From Bacteroidota bacterium (lineage in GTDB: Bacteria > Bacteroidota > Bacteroidia > Bacteroidales > VadinHA17), in assembly GCA_011050615.1 (NCBI GenBank), contig DRFJ01000014.1, forward strand, positions 1-64,000: a DNA stretch of 64,000 nt, given 5' to 3'. Under the pieces are notes generated by a model. It made no database searches and had not been told where the DNA came from. It saw only the letters and a list, made by a program, of their open reading frames with translations. A program made the position numbers and the translations under genes. This document shows, piece by piece, positions 50,182 through 59,712 of the stretch. Position 1 is the first letter of the stretch, and each line of letters begins with the position of its first letter.

Positions 50182-50235
50182 GGCAAACTTGAAACTGATG
50201 ACTCATAACTATCTAATATCTAATAATTATTTATC

Positions 50236-51576
50236 ATGAAAAATTCTATATCACGCCGAAACTTCTTGGGCAAAGCTGCTGCAGCAGGTGCTGCAGGGGC
50301 AGTGATGCCTTCCCTTCTGAACTCATGTGCCCCCGATGGCCGGATAAAAGATGTTATATTGCCCGAATTCCTTGATCAGGCACCCGACGGCCCGGAGTTA
50401 AAAGCAGGGCTTATAGGCTGTGGCGGCCGTGGTACCGGCGCTGCAACAGATTTCCTGTCTGCCGGTCCCAATCTTAAAGTCACCGCCCTCGGTGATGTAT
50501 TCCCTGACCGGCTTAATTCATGCAGGGAAAGACTGATGGAGCAAAAAAACAATGAAGTAGCAGATGAAAATTGCTTTATTGGCTTTGATGCATTTCAGAA
50601 AGTAATTGATTCAGGTGTGGATGTAATAATCCTTGCAACACCGCCATTTTTCAGGCCCGAACATTTTGCGGCTGCTGTCGATGCACGCAAACATGTTTTC
50701 ATGGAAAAACCTGTAGCTGTTGATCCTGAGGGAGCCAGGTCAATTATGGCCTCTGCAAAAAAGGCCGAAAGTATGGGACTCAGTGTGGTAACAGGAACAC
50801 AACGCAGGCACCAGAGGGACTATGCCAGCACATATGCGCAGGTTGCAGCAGGTACAATAGGCGAAATAGTCAGTGCAAACTGTTACTGGAATCAGAGTAA
50901 ACTATGGCACCGTGACCCGAATGCTGAATGGACAGAAATGGAATATATGATAAGAGACTGGGTAAACTGGTGCTGGCTTTCTGGTGATCATATAGTTGAA
51001 CAACATGTCCATAACCTTGACGTTATAAACTGGTTTACTGGAAAATATCCTGTACAGGCTGTTGGATTTGGATCACGCCAAAGGAGGCTGACAGGTGATC
51101 AGTTCGATAATTTCAGTGTTGACTATGTTCTTGACAACGGGGTTCATATTCACAGCATGTGCCGCCAGATTGACGGGTGTGAAAACAATGTGTCAGAAAG
51201 AATACAGGGAAGCAGGGGATCAACAAACTGCCGGAATGCAATCTATGATCTGGAAGGAAGGGAAATATGGAAATATAAATACCCCCTTGATGAAGAAGGA
51301 AATGAGACCGGGAATGTAAAGGTAAGCCCCTATGTCCAGGAGCATATTGACCTTGTGACAGCCATCAGAACAGATAAACCTTTCAACGAAGCAGAAAATA
51401 CGGCTATTTCTACAATGGTCGGGATAATGGGACGAATATCATCATATACGGGCAGGCTGGTGACCTGGGATGAGATGATGAATTCAGACCTGAAGCTGGG
51501 GCCTGAAGTTTTTGAATTCGGCCCTGTCGATATTCCAAAGGAAGTGCCGGTACCTGGTGAGGCATATAAAGGCTGA
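50236..51576 (+). CDS. Tat-exported Gfo/Idh/MocA family oxidoreductase
   Basis: SRRNFLGKAAAAGAAGA twin-arginine signal; GLIGCGGRGTGAA; VFMEKPVAVDPEGAR. Confidence 0.92.
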   Translation: MKNSISRRNFLGKAAAAGAAGAVMPSLLNSCAPDGRIKDVILPEFLDQAPDGPELKAGLIGCGGRGTGAATDFLSAGPNLKVTALGDVFPDRLNSCRERLMEQKNNEVADENCFIGFDAFQKVIDSGVDVIILATPPFFRPEHFAAAVDARKHVFMEKPVAVDPEGARSIMASAKKAESMGLSVVTGTQRRHQRDYASTYAQVAAGTIGEIVSANCYWNQSKLWHRDPNAEWTEMEYMIRDWVNWCWLSGDHIVEQHVHNLDVINWFTGKYPVQAVGFGSRQRRLTGDQFDNFSVDYVLDNGVHIHSMCRQIDGCENNVSERIQGSRGSTNCRNAIYDLEGREIWKYKYPLDEEGNETGNVKVSPYVQEHIDLVTAIRTDKPFNEAENTAISTMVGIMGRISSYTGRLVTWDEMMNSDLKLGPEVFEFGPVDIPKEVPVPGEAYKG

Positions 51577-51820
51577 TGAAAAAATTCTCTTTCTTGCATT
51601 TGTCGCTTTAGCTTTTTATTCCTGCTCATATAATGAGCTTTTCAGAAATAATATCCGGTGGGAGGAGATAAGCGAACTGCCGCCTGCCCCCGGTCTGGAT
51701 GTTCAGCATGGTCTTGCATGTCATTATGCTGGAGTATCGGGTGATGTAATAATAGTGGCGGGAGGGGCCAATTTCCCTGATAAAGCTGTTTATGAAGACG
51801 GGTCGCTGACATATTCACTA
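51576..51820 (+). pseudogene. N-terminal remnant of a NanM-like cyclically permuted mutarotase
   Basis: ILFLAFVALAFYSCSYNELFRNNIRWEEISELPPAPGLDVQHGLACHYAGVSGDVIIVAGGANFPDKAVYEDG, then homology ends; ATG-A6 start is one frame off. Confidence 0.7.
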
Positions 51821-51865
51821 CAAGTGATGAAAAGCAGGCAGCTAAAAGTATATGGATGCACGGTG

Positions 51866-51979
51866 TTTTTCAATATAAATTCTATATCAACGGCCTTTGT
51901 GACTGATTTCTACAGGAAGATAGCTCCCGGTAAATCTGATAAGACTAACCTTGGATACATCAGGATCCTGAAATTATAA
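51866..51979 (+). pseudogene. remnant resembling a sodium:solute symporter segment
   Basis: NINSISTAFVTDFYRKIAPGKSDKTNLGYIRI resembles the SSS-family motif around ..STAFVTDFYR.. Confidence 0.5.
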
Positions 51980-52150
51980 ATAACTACGTAAAGATTTACA
52001 GGGAAGGGCTCCTTGAAGATATAATGCCTTTCTGGTTAAAACACAGTATCGACAGGGAGTATGGAGGATGTATGTTTTGCCTGAATCGCGATGGATCACT
52101 TTGACGGGAGGTTACTTGATCCGGGCCATGCCATTGGGGCTGCCTGGTGA
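51979..52150 (+). pseudogene. two abutting fragments of an N-acylglucosamine 2-epimerase (AGE) gene
   Basis: NNYVKIYREGLLEDIMPFWLKHSIDREYGGCMFCLNRDGSL* (51979-52104), then frame-shifted DGRLLDPGHAIGAAW* (52103-52150). Confidence 0.7.
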
Positions 52151-52674
52151 AATACCTCGCGGTTGACAAGCCTTATCGATTCAATGGTATACAGAGCACG
52201 TGGGTTATAGTTATTTATTATTTCCAGCACAGGCTTCACCATGCTCCTTTTTACAATTATGTATAAAACTCCCACTTCTCCTTCCACACCGGTGGCTTTT
52301 ATGGATGTTACACCAAAGCCCGAATCCTTAAGTTCTGAGACTAGCTCACCTGCCTCACTTTTTGTTATTACCCTTATCATCTCATGGCCGATGGCCAGAC
52401 GCTCTTCAAGCAACATACCTATATAATTCCCGGCGGCAAAACCACCGGCATAGGCAAGATATGCAACCCAGTTGTCAAGGTCCTGGAAGATGCGGCTTAT
52501 TGCCAGGAGCCAGATCAGTATCTCAAAAAAGCCAATGAAGGGAGCCACGTTCTTCATCCCCTTGGACACAAAAATAATCCTGATGGTCCCCAGTGAAACA
52601 TCCGCAATTCGTGCCAGGAAAATCAGGAGGGGAAGTATGAGATAGGAAAAAATACCGGTATCCAGAAAGTTCAT
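52096..52674 (-). CDS. DUF2179/UPF0316-type membrane protein
   Basis: IFLARIADVSLGTIRIIFVSKG; C-terminal YIIVKRSMVKPVLEIINNYNPRALYTIESIR; last ~17 codons antisense to the AGE remnant. Confidence 0.88.
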   Translation of the reverse strand: MNFLDTGIFSYLILPLLIFLARIADVSLGTIRIIFVSKGMKNVAPFIGFFEILIWLLAISRIFQDLDNWVAYLAYAGGFAAGNYIGMLLEERLAIGHEMIRVITKSEAGELVSELKDSGFGVTSIKATGVEGEVGVLYIIVKRSMVKPVLEIINNYNPRALYTIESIRLVNREVFHQAAPMAWPGSSNLPSK

Positions 52675-52735
52675 TCTAAAAGGGATTATAAAAATTAATA
52701 AACATGTTTTTCAAGTAGCAAAAGTAGAGGATTTT

Positions 52736-54100
52736 TTAAAAAAATGCTTTTCTGAGAGCCTCCGTTGCAGTGTAGTATTTTACGATCATATTGGGTACTT
52801 CCCATTCAGGCATGTTCCCTTTATTGACATATTCAAGATATTTTTCCATTACCTGTCCGAAATGAGCCTCATGACCCAGCCTGTATCTTTCAGGAATGAT
52901 AAATTTCCAGGTATTTTCATTCAGCCGTGTATAGCCGATTCCTTCCCATGGCAACTCATCGAGTGCCTGGTCCAGCATTGGATTAAGGCTGTCTGTGGCT
53001 TCCTTCAATTCAAGGTATAATTCAGGTTTATATAATTCTTCTTCCCCCTGCCTGATTACCAGGTTTGACTTTGTACCTTTCATAACTGAATAATGAGTGT
53101 CTCCTGTCCCTTCCCCTGCCCGGAATTTCCATTCAACAACCACCCTGGCGTAGGTGTCTTTTATCTTATATATTATTTCTCCGTTGGCATACACGTGCAA
53201 TTTACCATCAATAATATCCTTATCGAGGAATGACGGAAAGCTATCCATGCCGCTTACTTCACTGAATTCTTCAGCACTCAGGATGCCTGGCCATCTGCGG
53301 GCTTTTATTATTTCAATATCACTTTTGTCAAGGACTACTCCGGGATAACATTCCCACTGGATAAGGTCAATCAGGTGAGTTGTTACATCAACTATGCCTT
53401 CCCCCTGTTGCCGGGTGTCGAAATACCATGCCGGTCTTTGGAGGGCATGGCCCGAGACGTATTTAAAAAAGTGATGCACACTTTCTTTTGTAACAGCAGG
53501 TTGATCAGCACTGCCAGCCCTTAGCTCGCCGAAGATTTCCTTGTTTTGTGACAGTGCTTTCTGCAGCATGGTTGTGATCTCGTATCGTTCGGTCATAATA
53601 TCGTAGAGGAGCACATTATTCTCTTCAGCTACTCTGAAAGCCTCTTCAAGCATCGGGAATTTATCCGGTGTTATGACCATTGGTTTGTCGGCCAGTACAT
53701 TTAAGCCGGCTTTTACCGATTCAAGTATATAATCGGTCTTCTTATTATTATTACCTGACAGGATTACTACATTGCCCGGCCGGGTTTCAAGCATGCGCTC
53801 AAAAAAACCGGCACCTGCATAAACTTTTACTTCCCAGCTGGTGGGATTATCTTCCCTGTTATTATATAAACTGATCCTTTCAAGGTGTTGAGAGAGCTCA
53901 TCACCTTGCGGGGCAAAAACATAGGCCCGGGGAGCTACTTCATCATACATATTCTTCTGCACCAGAGCCGCATGAAAATGCCCGGGATCAAGCGTCATAA
54001 GTTTTATATTGACCATCTCTTTCGTTTTTTCATTTTCCCCCCTTCCGCATGCTGCGGATGTTAAAATTAAAATAAGGGATGGGTATTTTAAAAGTTTCAT
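52736..54100 (-). CDS. lipoprotein Gfo/Idh/MocA-type oxidoreductase with C-terminal oxidoreductase domain
   Basis: Lipobox LTSAACG; VKAGLNVLADKPMVITPDKFPML; DTRQQGEGIVDVTTHLIDLIQWE. Confidence 0.85.
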   Translation of the reverse strand: MKLLKYPSLILILTSAACGRGENEKTKEMVNIKLMTLDPGHFHAALVQKNMYDEVAPRAYVFAPQGDELSQHLERISLYNNREDNPTSWEVKVYAGAGFFERMLETRPGNVVILSGNNNKKTDYILESVKAGLNVLADKPMVITPDKFPMLEEAFRVAEENNVLLYDIMTERYEITTMLQKALSQNKEIFGELRAGSADQPAVTKESVHHFFKYVSGHALQRPAWYFDTRQQGEGIVDVTTHLIDLIQWECYPGVVLDKSDIEIIKARRWPGILSAEEFSEVSGMDSFPSFLDKDIIDGKLHVYANGEIIYKIKDTYARVVVEWKFRAGEGTGDTHYSVMKGTKSNLVIRQGEEELYKPELYLELKEATDSLNPMLDQALDELPWEGIGYTRLNENTWKFIIPERYRLGHEAHFGQVMEKYLEYVNKGNMPEWEVPNMIVKYYTATEALRKAFF

Positions 54101-54215
54101 ATTACAGTAAAATTTCCAAGAGAAAATTACTCATTACTTTTATTTAATCCTATATCTTCATAACTTTGATTAAAGTGTATATCTCTGAAATAATACTAAC
54201 CAAATAATTCATACC

Positions 54216-55826
54216 ATGGCCGATTTTATATACGAAAAACCTTTCCAGATAAGAAAAGACAAAACTGAATACCGTCTGATCACCTCGGATCATGTAAAAC
54301 TAATAAAACAGGATGGGCGTGAAGTCCTGAAAGTTGATCCCGAAGGACTGGAATTGCTTGCCAGGGAAGCAATAAATGATGTCTCTTTCCTGATGCGCAG
54401 CTCTCACCTCGAGAAACTCAGGAAAATCCTTGATGATCCTGAAGCAACAGATAATGACAAATTTGTTGCTTACGTAATGTTGAAGAACCAGGTTATTGCC
54501 GTCCATGGAGAGTTGCCTTCCTGCCAGGATACGGGAACAGCCATTGTAATTGGCAAAAAAGGGGAGGATGTTTACACAGGAGCAGATGATGCGGAATTCA
54601 TCTCAAGGGGGGTTTATGATATTTATAAAAATAAAAACCTGAGATATTCCCAGATAATCCCCTATTCGATGTTCGAGGAGAAGAATTCAGGCAGTAATCT
54701 ACCTGCACAAATAGACATTTATTCGAAACCAGGCAGGGAATATGAATTCCTGTTTATTACAAAGGGTGGTGGATCGGCCAATAAAACATTCCTCTACCAG
54801 ATGACAAAATCGCTCCTGAACGAGGAGAATCTTACCAGGTTTGTAAAGGAAAAGATCAGGGAACTGGGAACGGCAGCATGCCCGCCCTATCACCTGGCAC
54901 TGGTGATCGGGGGAACATCTGCAGAGGCAACTCTTAAAACCGTTAAGGAAGCATCAGCAGGCTACCTTGATCACCTGCCTGTGGAGGGTAATACCAGTGG
55001 AAGGGCCTTCCGTGATCTTGAATGGGAGAAGAAAATTGAGAAAATATGCCAGGAATATGGTGTGGGAGCTCAGTTTGGAGGAAAATATTTTGTGCATGAC
55101 GTGAGGGTTATACGAATGCCGAGACATGCTGCCTCCTGTCCGGTTGGAATGGGAGTAAGCTGCAGCGCCGACAGGAATATAAAAGCCAGGATAACCGAAA
55201 AGGGTATTTTCCTGGAGAAGCTGGAAAGGAAGCCGGAGCGCTTTATGCCGGAAAAAGCACCGGCACTGGAGGAACCCGTTGAGATTGATATTGACAGGCC
55301 TATGGATGAGGTGCTGGCGGACCTTGACAAATATCCTGTGAAAACCAGGCTGAGCCTGACAGGCACCCTTGTTGTTGCCAGGGATATGGCCCATGCACGA
55401 ATCAAGACAATGCTCGACGAAGGCAAGCCCATGCCCGATTATTTTAAGAACCACCCGGTATATTATGCCGGCCCGGCCAAAACCCCGAAGGGTATGGCAT
55501 CAGGAAGTTTCGGACCCACCACGGCAGGGAGGATGGATCCCTATGTCGACCTCTTCCAGAGCCACAGGGGGTCAATGATAATGCTGGCCAAAGGTAACCG
55601 CTCAAGACAGGTGATAGATGCATGTAAGAAACACGGCGGATTTTATCTTGGCACTATAGGCGGACCGGCAGCTGTATTGGCCGAGGAAAATATCAAATCG
55701 GTTGAGGTAGTCGATTTTGAAGAGCTGGGAATGGAGGCGGTGAGGAAGATAAGGGTTGAAAAACTGGCAGCCTTCATCCTTACCGATGATAAGGGGAATG
55801 ATTTTTTTGATGAATATAATAGATAG
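54216..55826 (+). CDS. fumarate hydratase, class I
   Basis: [63 protein letters not shown]. Confidence 0.96.
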   Translation: MADFIYEKPFQIRKDKTEYRLITSDHVKLIKQDGREVLKVDPEGLELLAREAINDVSFLMRSSHLEKLRKILDDPEATDNDKFVAYVMLKNQVIAVHGELPSCQDTGTAIVIGKKGEDVYTGADDAEFISRGVYDIYKNKNLRYSQIIPYSMFEEKNSGSNLPAQIDIYSKPGREYEFLFITKGGGSANKTFLYQMTKSLLNEENLTRFVKEKIRELGTAACPPYHLALVIGGTSAEATLKTVKEASAGYLDHLPVEGNTSGRAFRDLEWEKKIEKICQEYGVGAQFGGKYFVHDVRVIRMPRHAASCPVGMGVSCSADRNIKARITEKGIFLEKLERKPERFMPEKAPALEEPVEIDIDRPMDEVLADLDKYPVKTRLSLTGTLVVARDMAHARIKTMLDEGKPMPDYFKNHPVYYAGPAKTPKGMASGSFGPTTAGRMDPYVDLFQSHRGSMIMLAKGNRSRQVIDACKKHGGFYLGTIGGPAAVLAEENIKSVEVVDFEELGMEAVRKIRVEKLAAFILTDDKGNDFFDEYNR

Positions 55827-55879
55827 ATTGAGGCTAAGGAGGGAGCAGGGTTTATACCAGTGGTTCCCGGATCACCGGG

Positions 55880-56006
55880 TGCCGGGTATCCGGGGCTTGC
55901 AGGTGTGCTTTTTATAGTAAAGAAACCAGACTTCTTTTTCCCTGTTGTGGTTCTTTTCCAACCAGGTGCGCTATTCATCGCGGGTGATTACATGACGAGT
56001 TTTCAT
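55880..56006 (-). pseudogene. remnant of a YdeI/OmpD-associated-like gene
   Basis: MKTRHVITRDE*RTWLEKNHNREKEVWFLYYKKHTCKPRIP: in-frame TAG where the family has Trp, then truncation. Confidence 0.68.
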
Positions 56007-56184
56007 GGCTTATTTAAAAGATAAAGGTAAAAGGACAAAAGCCCAGGACAGAATTATTATCATCCGCCATACCCTTTCAATCTCACTTTATAAACTTTAA
56101 AAACCTTATAAACCCTGTCAACTTAAATATTTATCATTAGCTTTGGCGCCGAAATTCAGTATGTTTTAGATAATATCTGGTTAA

Positions 56185-57084
56185 TTGGCGAAGTGGACCG
56201 AAGATAATATTCCCCGTCTTGACAACAGAAATGTTATTGTAACAGGTGCCAACAGCGGTATTGGTTTTCAGGCTGCGAAAAAGCTTGCCCTGAAAGGTGC
56301 AAAAGTCATCATGGCATGCCGTAATACTGAGAAAGCAACCCGGGCAGTTGACATGATACTAAAGAAAGATAAAGGGGCCGACCTGGAATTTATGCATCTT
56401 GACCTTTCCAGCCTGGATTCGGTTAAGGGATTTGCAGATATATACAAAGGCAGGTATAAGAAACTTGATATCCTTATCAATAATGCCGGGGTAATGGCTA
56501 CTCCCTTCAGAAAGACCAGGGATGGTTTCGAATGGCAATTTGGGATAAACCACCTTGGGCATTTCGTACTAACCGGACACCTGCTGGAAAGTCTTACCTC
56601 AACACCGGGAAGCAGGATTGTTACCGTTACAAGCATTGCCCATTTCAAAGGCAGGATACACTTCGGAGATTTATCGGGCGGGTCCTGGTATCGCAGGATG
56701 GAAGCCTACCGCCAGTCTAAACTCGCAAACCTGCTTTTCGCATATGAATTGCAAAAAAGACTGGGCCTCGCGGGATCATCAACCGTTTCGGTGGCAGCGC
56801 ACCCCGGGATAAGTGCAACCAGTATTGTATGGCTTCCCTTTCCTGTGAATAAGCTTAAGGACCTTGTCCTTATGAGCGCTTCCAAAGGGGTTCTGCCAGT
56901 TATTATGGCAGCAACGGATGCCGGTATCAAAGGGGGGGAATATATAGGTCCGGGGGGAATATGGCAGTCTTTCGGCTATCCTGCGGTTCTGAAATCTTCA
57001 GATCAGTCACATGTTGAAGGACTAGGGGAAAAGCTATGGAAGATTTCTGAGGAAATGACGGGATTGAAATACCTCGATTATTAA
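56185..57084 (+). CDS. short-chain dehydrogenase/reductase (TTG start)
   Basis: VIVTGANSGIGFQAAKKLA, NNAGVMATP, YRQSKLANLLFAYEL. Confidence 0.93.
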   Translation: MAKWTEDNIPRLDNRNVIVTGANSGIGFQAAKKLALKGAKVIMACRNTEKATRAVDMILKKDKGADLEFMHLDLSSLDSVKGFADIYKGRYKKLDILINNAGVMATPFRKTRDGFEWQFGINHLGHFVLTGHLLESLTSTPGSRIVTVTSIAHFKGRIHFGDLSGGSWYRRMEAYRQSKLANLLFAYELQKRLGLAGSSTVSVAAHPGISATSIVWLPFPVNKLKDLVLMSASKGVLPVIMAATDAGIKGGEYIGPGGIWQSFGYPAVLKSSDQSHVEGLGEKLWKISEEMTGLKYLDY

Positions 57085-57117
57085 GTGCAATCGAATAATC
57101 CGATTTACTATAATTCT

Positions 57118-57151
57118 AAAAAAAAGGCTGCCTCCCGGGCAGCCTTTTTTT
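57118..57151. terminator. bidirectional intrinsic terminator
   Basis: A8 GGCTGCC tcccg GGCAGCC T7. Confidence 0.9.
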
Positions 57152-57172
57152 ACTTTCTAATATGCATAACTA

Positions 57173-58129
57173 TTATTCGTATGCGTATTCCTTAATATTG
57201 TCAGTAGTCCAGTTTGACTTCGGAAGGTCACCATGGAACATGCTGTTTGCACCAAACTTAAGTGACTTGGCATCATAACCTAGAGTGCCCAGGTAGGCAG
57301 TAATGAAGGCACTTGTCTGACCAGTATAACAATAAACAACAATGGTTTTATCGGTTGGCAGCGTTTTCAGGTCGGTCGCCAGGGTTAATGACTGTCCCGG
57401 AACATAGTTATATGCACCCGGAATATGGCCAGGGTTGAGATATTCGCTGTTTGGCCAGTAGTTAACTATGTAATAGTTATCAGGATTATCGGTAACCATT
57501 GTGGCATTAATTGCATAAGCCCCAAAACCAGCAGCAATCATCCCGTCTATACGTGAATCAAGAATATCCTCACCGTTTTCAAAACCTGTATTTATTTCGG
57601 GGAGTTCACCTTCTTCAGGTTTAGTGTTTTCAGTATTTTCCAGGAAGGAGGCATAATAGGTGCTTACGTTACCTGACCAGCTGTCAAAATCTGAATGCCA
57701 TGATGTCATTCCGAAGAGGAGGGATTTGGCGTTAGTATAGCCTGCCAGTTTAAGCAGTGAAGTACAGTAAGCTGCACTCTGTCCGCTATAACACACCACC
57801 ACGATATTGTCCCCCATGTTACTGATATTGGTTTCGACATGTGTCAGGATATCAGCTGCTCCAACGTTAACAGCACCGGGTATATGGCCTTGGCCATAGT
57901 GTGTTGCTTGCCTTATGTCAATAATGTAAGGTGCATTACCACCATTAATTGCGGTTAATAAATCCTGTGCACTAATGTAAGACGGTAAACTTCCGACACT
58001 TACAACTGATTCTACATAATTAACCAGCACATCGGATTCAACAACCGGATCTTCCTTGGTACATGAAGAAACGATTAATAATGAGAATATCACACTGTAA
58101 AAGAAAAATTTTGTCTTTTTCATAATCAA
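57173..58129 (-). CDS. lipoprotein with two rhodanese domains
   Basis: Lipobox LLIVSSC; active-site loops CYSGQS and CYTGQT. Confidence 0.88.
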   Translation of the reverse strand: MIMKKTKFFFYSVIFSLLIVSSCTKEDPVVESDVLVNYVESVVSVGSLPSYISAQDLLTAINGGNAPYIIDIRQATHYGQGHIPGAVNVGAADILTHVETNISNMGDNIVVVCYSGQSAAYCTSLLKLAGYTNAKSLLFGMTSWHSDFDSWSGNVSTYYASFLENTENTKPEEGELPEINTGFENGEDILDSRIDGMIAAGFGAYAINATMVTDNPDNYYIVNYWPNSEYLNPGHIPGAYNYVPGQSLTLATDLKTLPTDKTIVVYCYTGQTSAFITAYLGTLGYDAKSLKFGANSMFHGDLPKSNWTTDNIKEYAYE

Positions 58130-58191
58130 TAATTTATTGGTTTCTGTTCATTAATAAAACTAAAAATTTGCTCAATACTATCAATTTCTTT

Positions 58192-59535
58192 TTATTTGGT
58201 CCATATTGCCGGGAGGGCATTATCAACCGTAATTTTGCCAGTGGCCTCTGCCTCCCATTCCAGAAGGTCATCCATAAACAGGTATAATTCCTTGTTTATC
58301 AAATCACCACCCTCATTCCTGATATGGCAGTTAACATAGCATGCCCCATCTGTCTGGGTCCGGCTGGTCCATCTGAGAATATTATGGGGAGTGGTATAAT
58401 TGTATGTCGGGAAGGCCTCAAGGCTGGCATATTCATCTACACCATAAACCTCCCAGTTATCGGGTGCGGCCAGTGTTCTTCTGACGAGTGTCATTTTATA
58501 ACCTGGTTTCGTTTCAGGTATCGGGTTAAGGGCGATTTTAAAATCCTGGTATGAAGGTATTCGTGCACCGTCGCCATGAACGTGGCATTCGCCACAGTTA
58601 TTGTAATCCTGGGAATGGCATACGTGGCAGTTGAAATCGTTATAATGCATATCATGATACATATTATCTGCCCTGTCATGGCAGTCATCACACTCAGGCA
58701 GATCAGAATATTCATACCTGTGATCAACGGGCATACCGTTACCATGAAGCTCGGTGCCGGTGTGGCAGTCAATACAATGATAACCTGCTTCTGTAAGATG
58801 AACATCAGGTTCTGTCCCCGAGGCTAATCCAAGATATGCATGTCCGCCCCTCGAACTATGGCATTTAATGCAAGTATTCAGCATACTGGGGCTTTTAATG
58901 AAGTTATGTCCGTCGACCAGTCCTCCACCCGCCAGGGGAGGTCTTACAACATGACAATTCCCGCATGTTCCATGGCAGGTAGCACAGTTGGCATTATACC
59001 CTTCGATCTGGTGTTGTGGCAGCTGACTGAAATCTTCGGGTCCGCTCAGTCCGCTTCTCATGGTGACTTTTCTTTTCTGGCCTGTCCCGTGGTGGAGGCT
59101 GGTGGAGAAATCACCCACTATATCATCATGGCAATCACCGCATTTCTCAACGTATTGTTCCGATGGGTGCCTCAGGAAATCACCTGAATGAGCCAGGTCT
59201 TTATCCGATGTCTTGTCCACACCGTTATGGCAATCGGTACATTTAAGCAGGTCATGTGTAGACGATTTGAAGGCCTCATAACCACCACCTTCCATAATAA
59301 CCCTGTCATAAGGTTCAAAGTGTGGCGCGGTACCTCCACATCCTCCTGCCGGGGCGGCAGTGTCAGGAGAATACACAAGCTGCAGATGATCATAGTCTGT
59401 ATGACAACCCTCGCAGGTACCATAGGGCAGAGTATCCTTGTCCTTGTTCGTTACTTTTGCACAACCGAAGATAAGAAGTGCAGGGAACAAAAAGATAAAC
59501 AGAGGCTTCAACTTGCTGAATATTATTGTGTTCAT
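58192..59535 (-). CDS. multiheme c-type cytochrome (10 CXXCH plus one CX3CH)
   Basis: CEGCH, CTDCH, CGDCH, CATCH, CGNCH, CIKCH, CIDCH, CDDCH, CHVCH, CGECH, CYVNCH; lipobox IFGCAK. Confidence 0.9.
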   Translation of the reverse strand: MNTIIFSKLKPLFIFLFPALLIFGCAKVTNKDKDTLPYGTCEGCHTDYDHLQLVYSPDTAAPAGGCGGTAPHFEPYDRVIMEGGGYEAFKSSTHDLLKCTDCHNGVDKTSDKDLAHSGDFLRHPSEQYVEKCGDCHDDIVGDFSTSLHHGTGQKRKVTMRSGLSGPEDFSQLPQHQIEGYNANCATCHGTCGNCHVVRPPLAGGGLVDGHNFIKSPSMLNTCIKCHSSRGGHAYLGLASGTEPDVHLTEAGYHCIDCHTGTELHGNGMPVDHRYEYSDLPECDDCHDRADNMYHDMHYNDFNCHVCHSQDYNNCGECHVHGDGARIPSYQDFKIALNPIPETKPGYKMTLVRRTLAAPDNWEVYGVDEYASLEAFPTYNYTTPHNILRWTSRTQTDGACYVNCHIRNEGGDLINKELYLFMDDLLEWEAEATGKITVDNALPAIWTK

Positions 59536-59634
59536 AATTTTATTATTGTGAAATAATTAACAATTACTGTAAAACGCCTTGCAATGTGTAAAAATTGCTG
59601 TTTTCCGCCTATTTGCCAATATGATTATGTATGA

Positions 59635-59691
59635 GATCAGTATCATATTCTATTGCTCTGCGATGGCAAAAAAACTGATCTGTGTCATATT
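59635..59691. promoter_or_regulatory. two direct repeats GATCwGTrTCATATT spaced 42 bp
   Basis: GATCAGTATCATATT (59635-59649) and GATCTGTGTCATATT (59677-59691); the second contains TGA-N6-TCA. Confidence 0.5.
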
Positions 59692-59712
59692 TATCTATAG
59701 TTTTTCATATAT

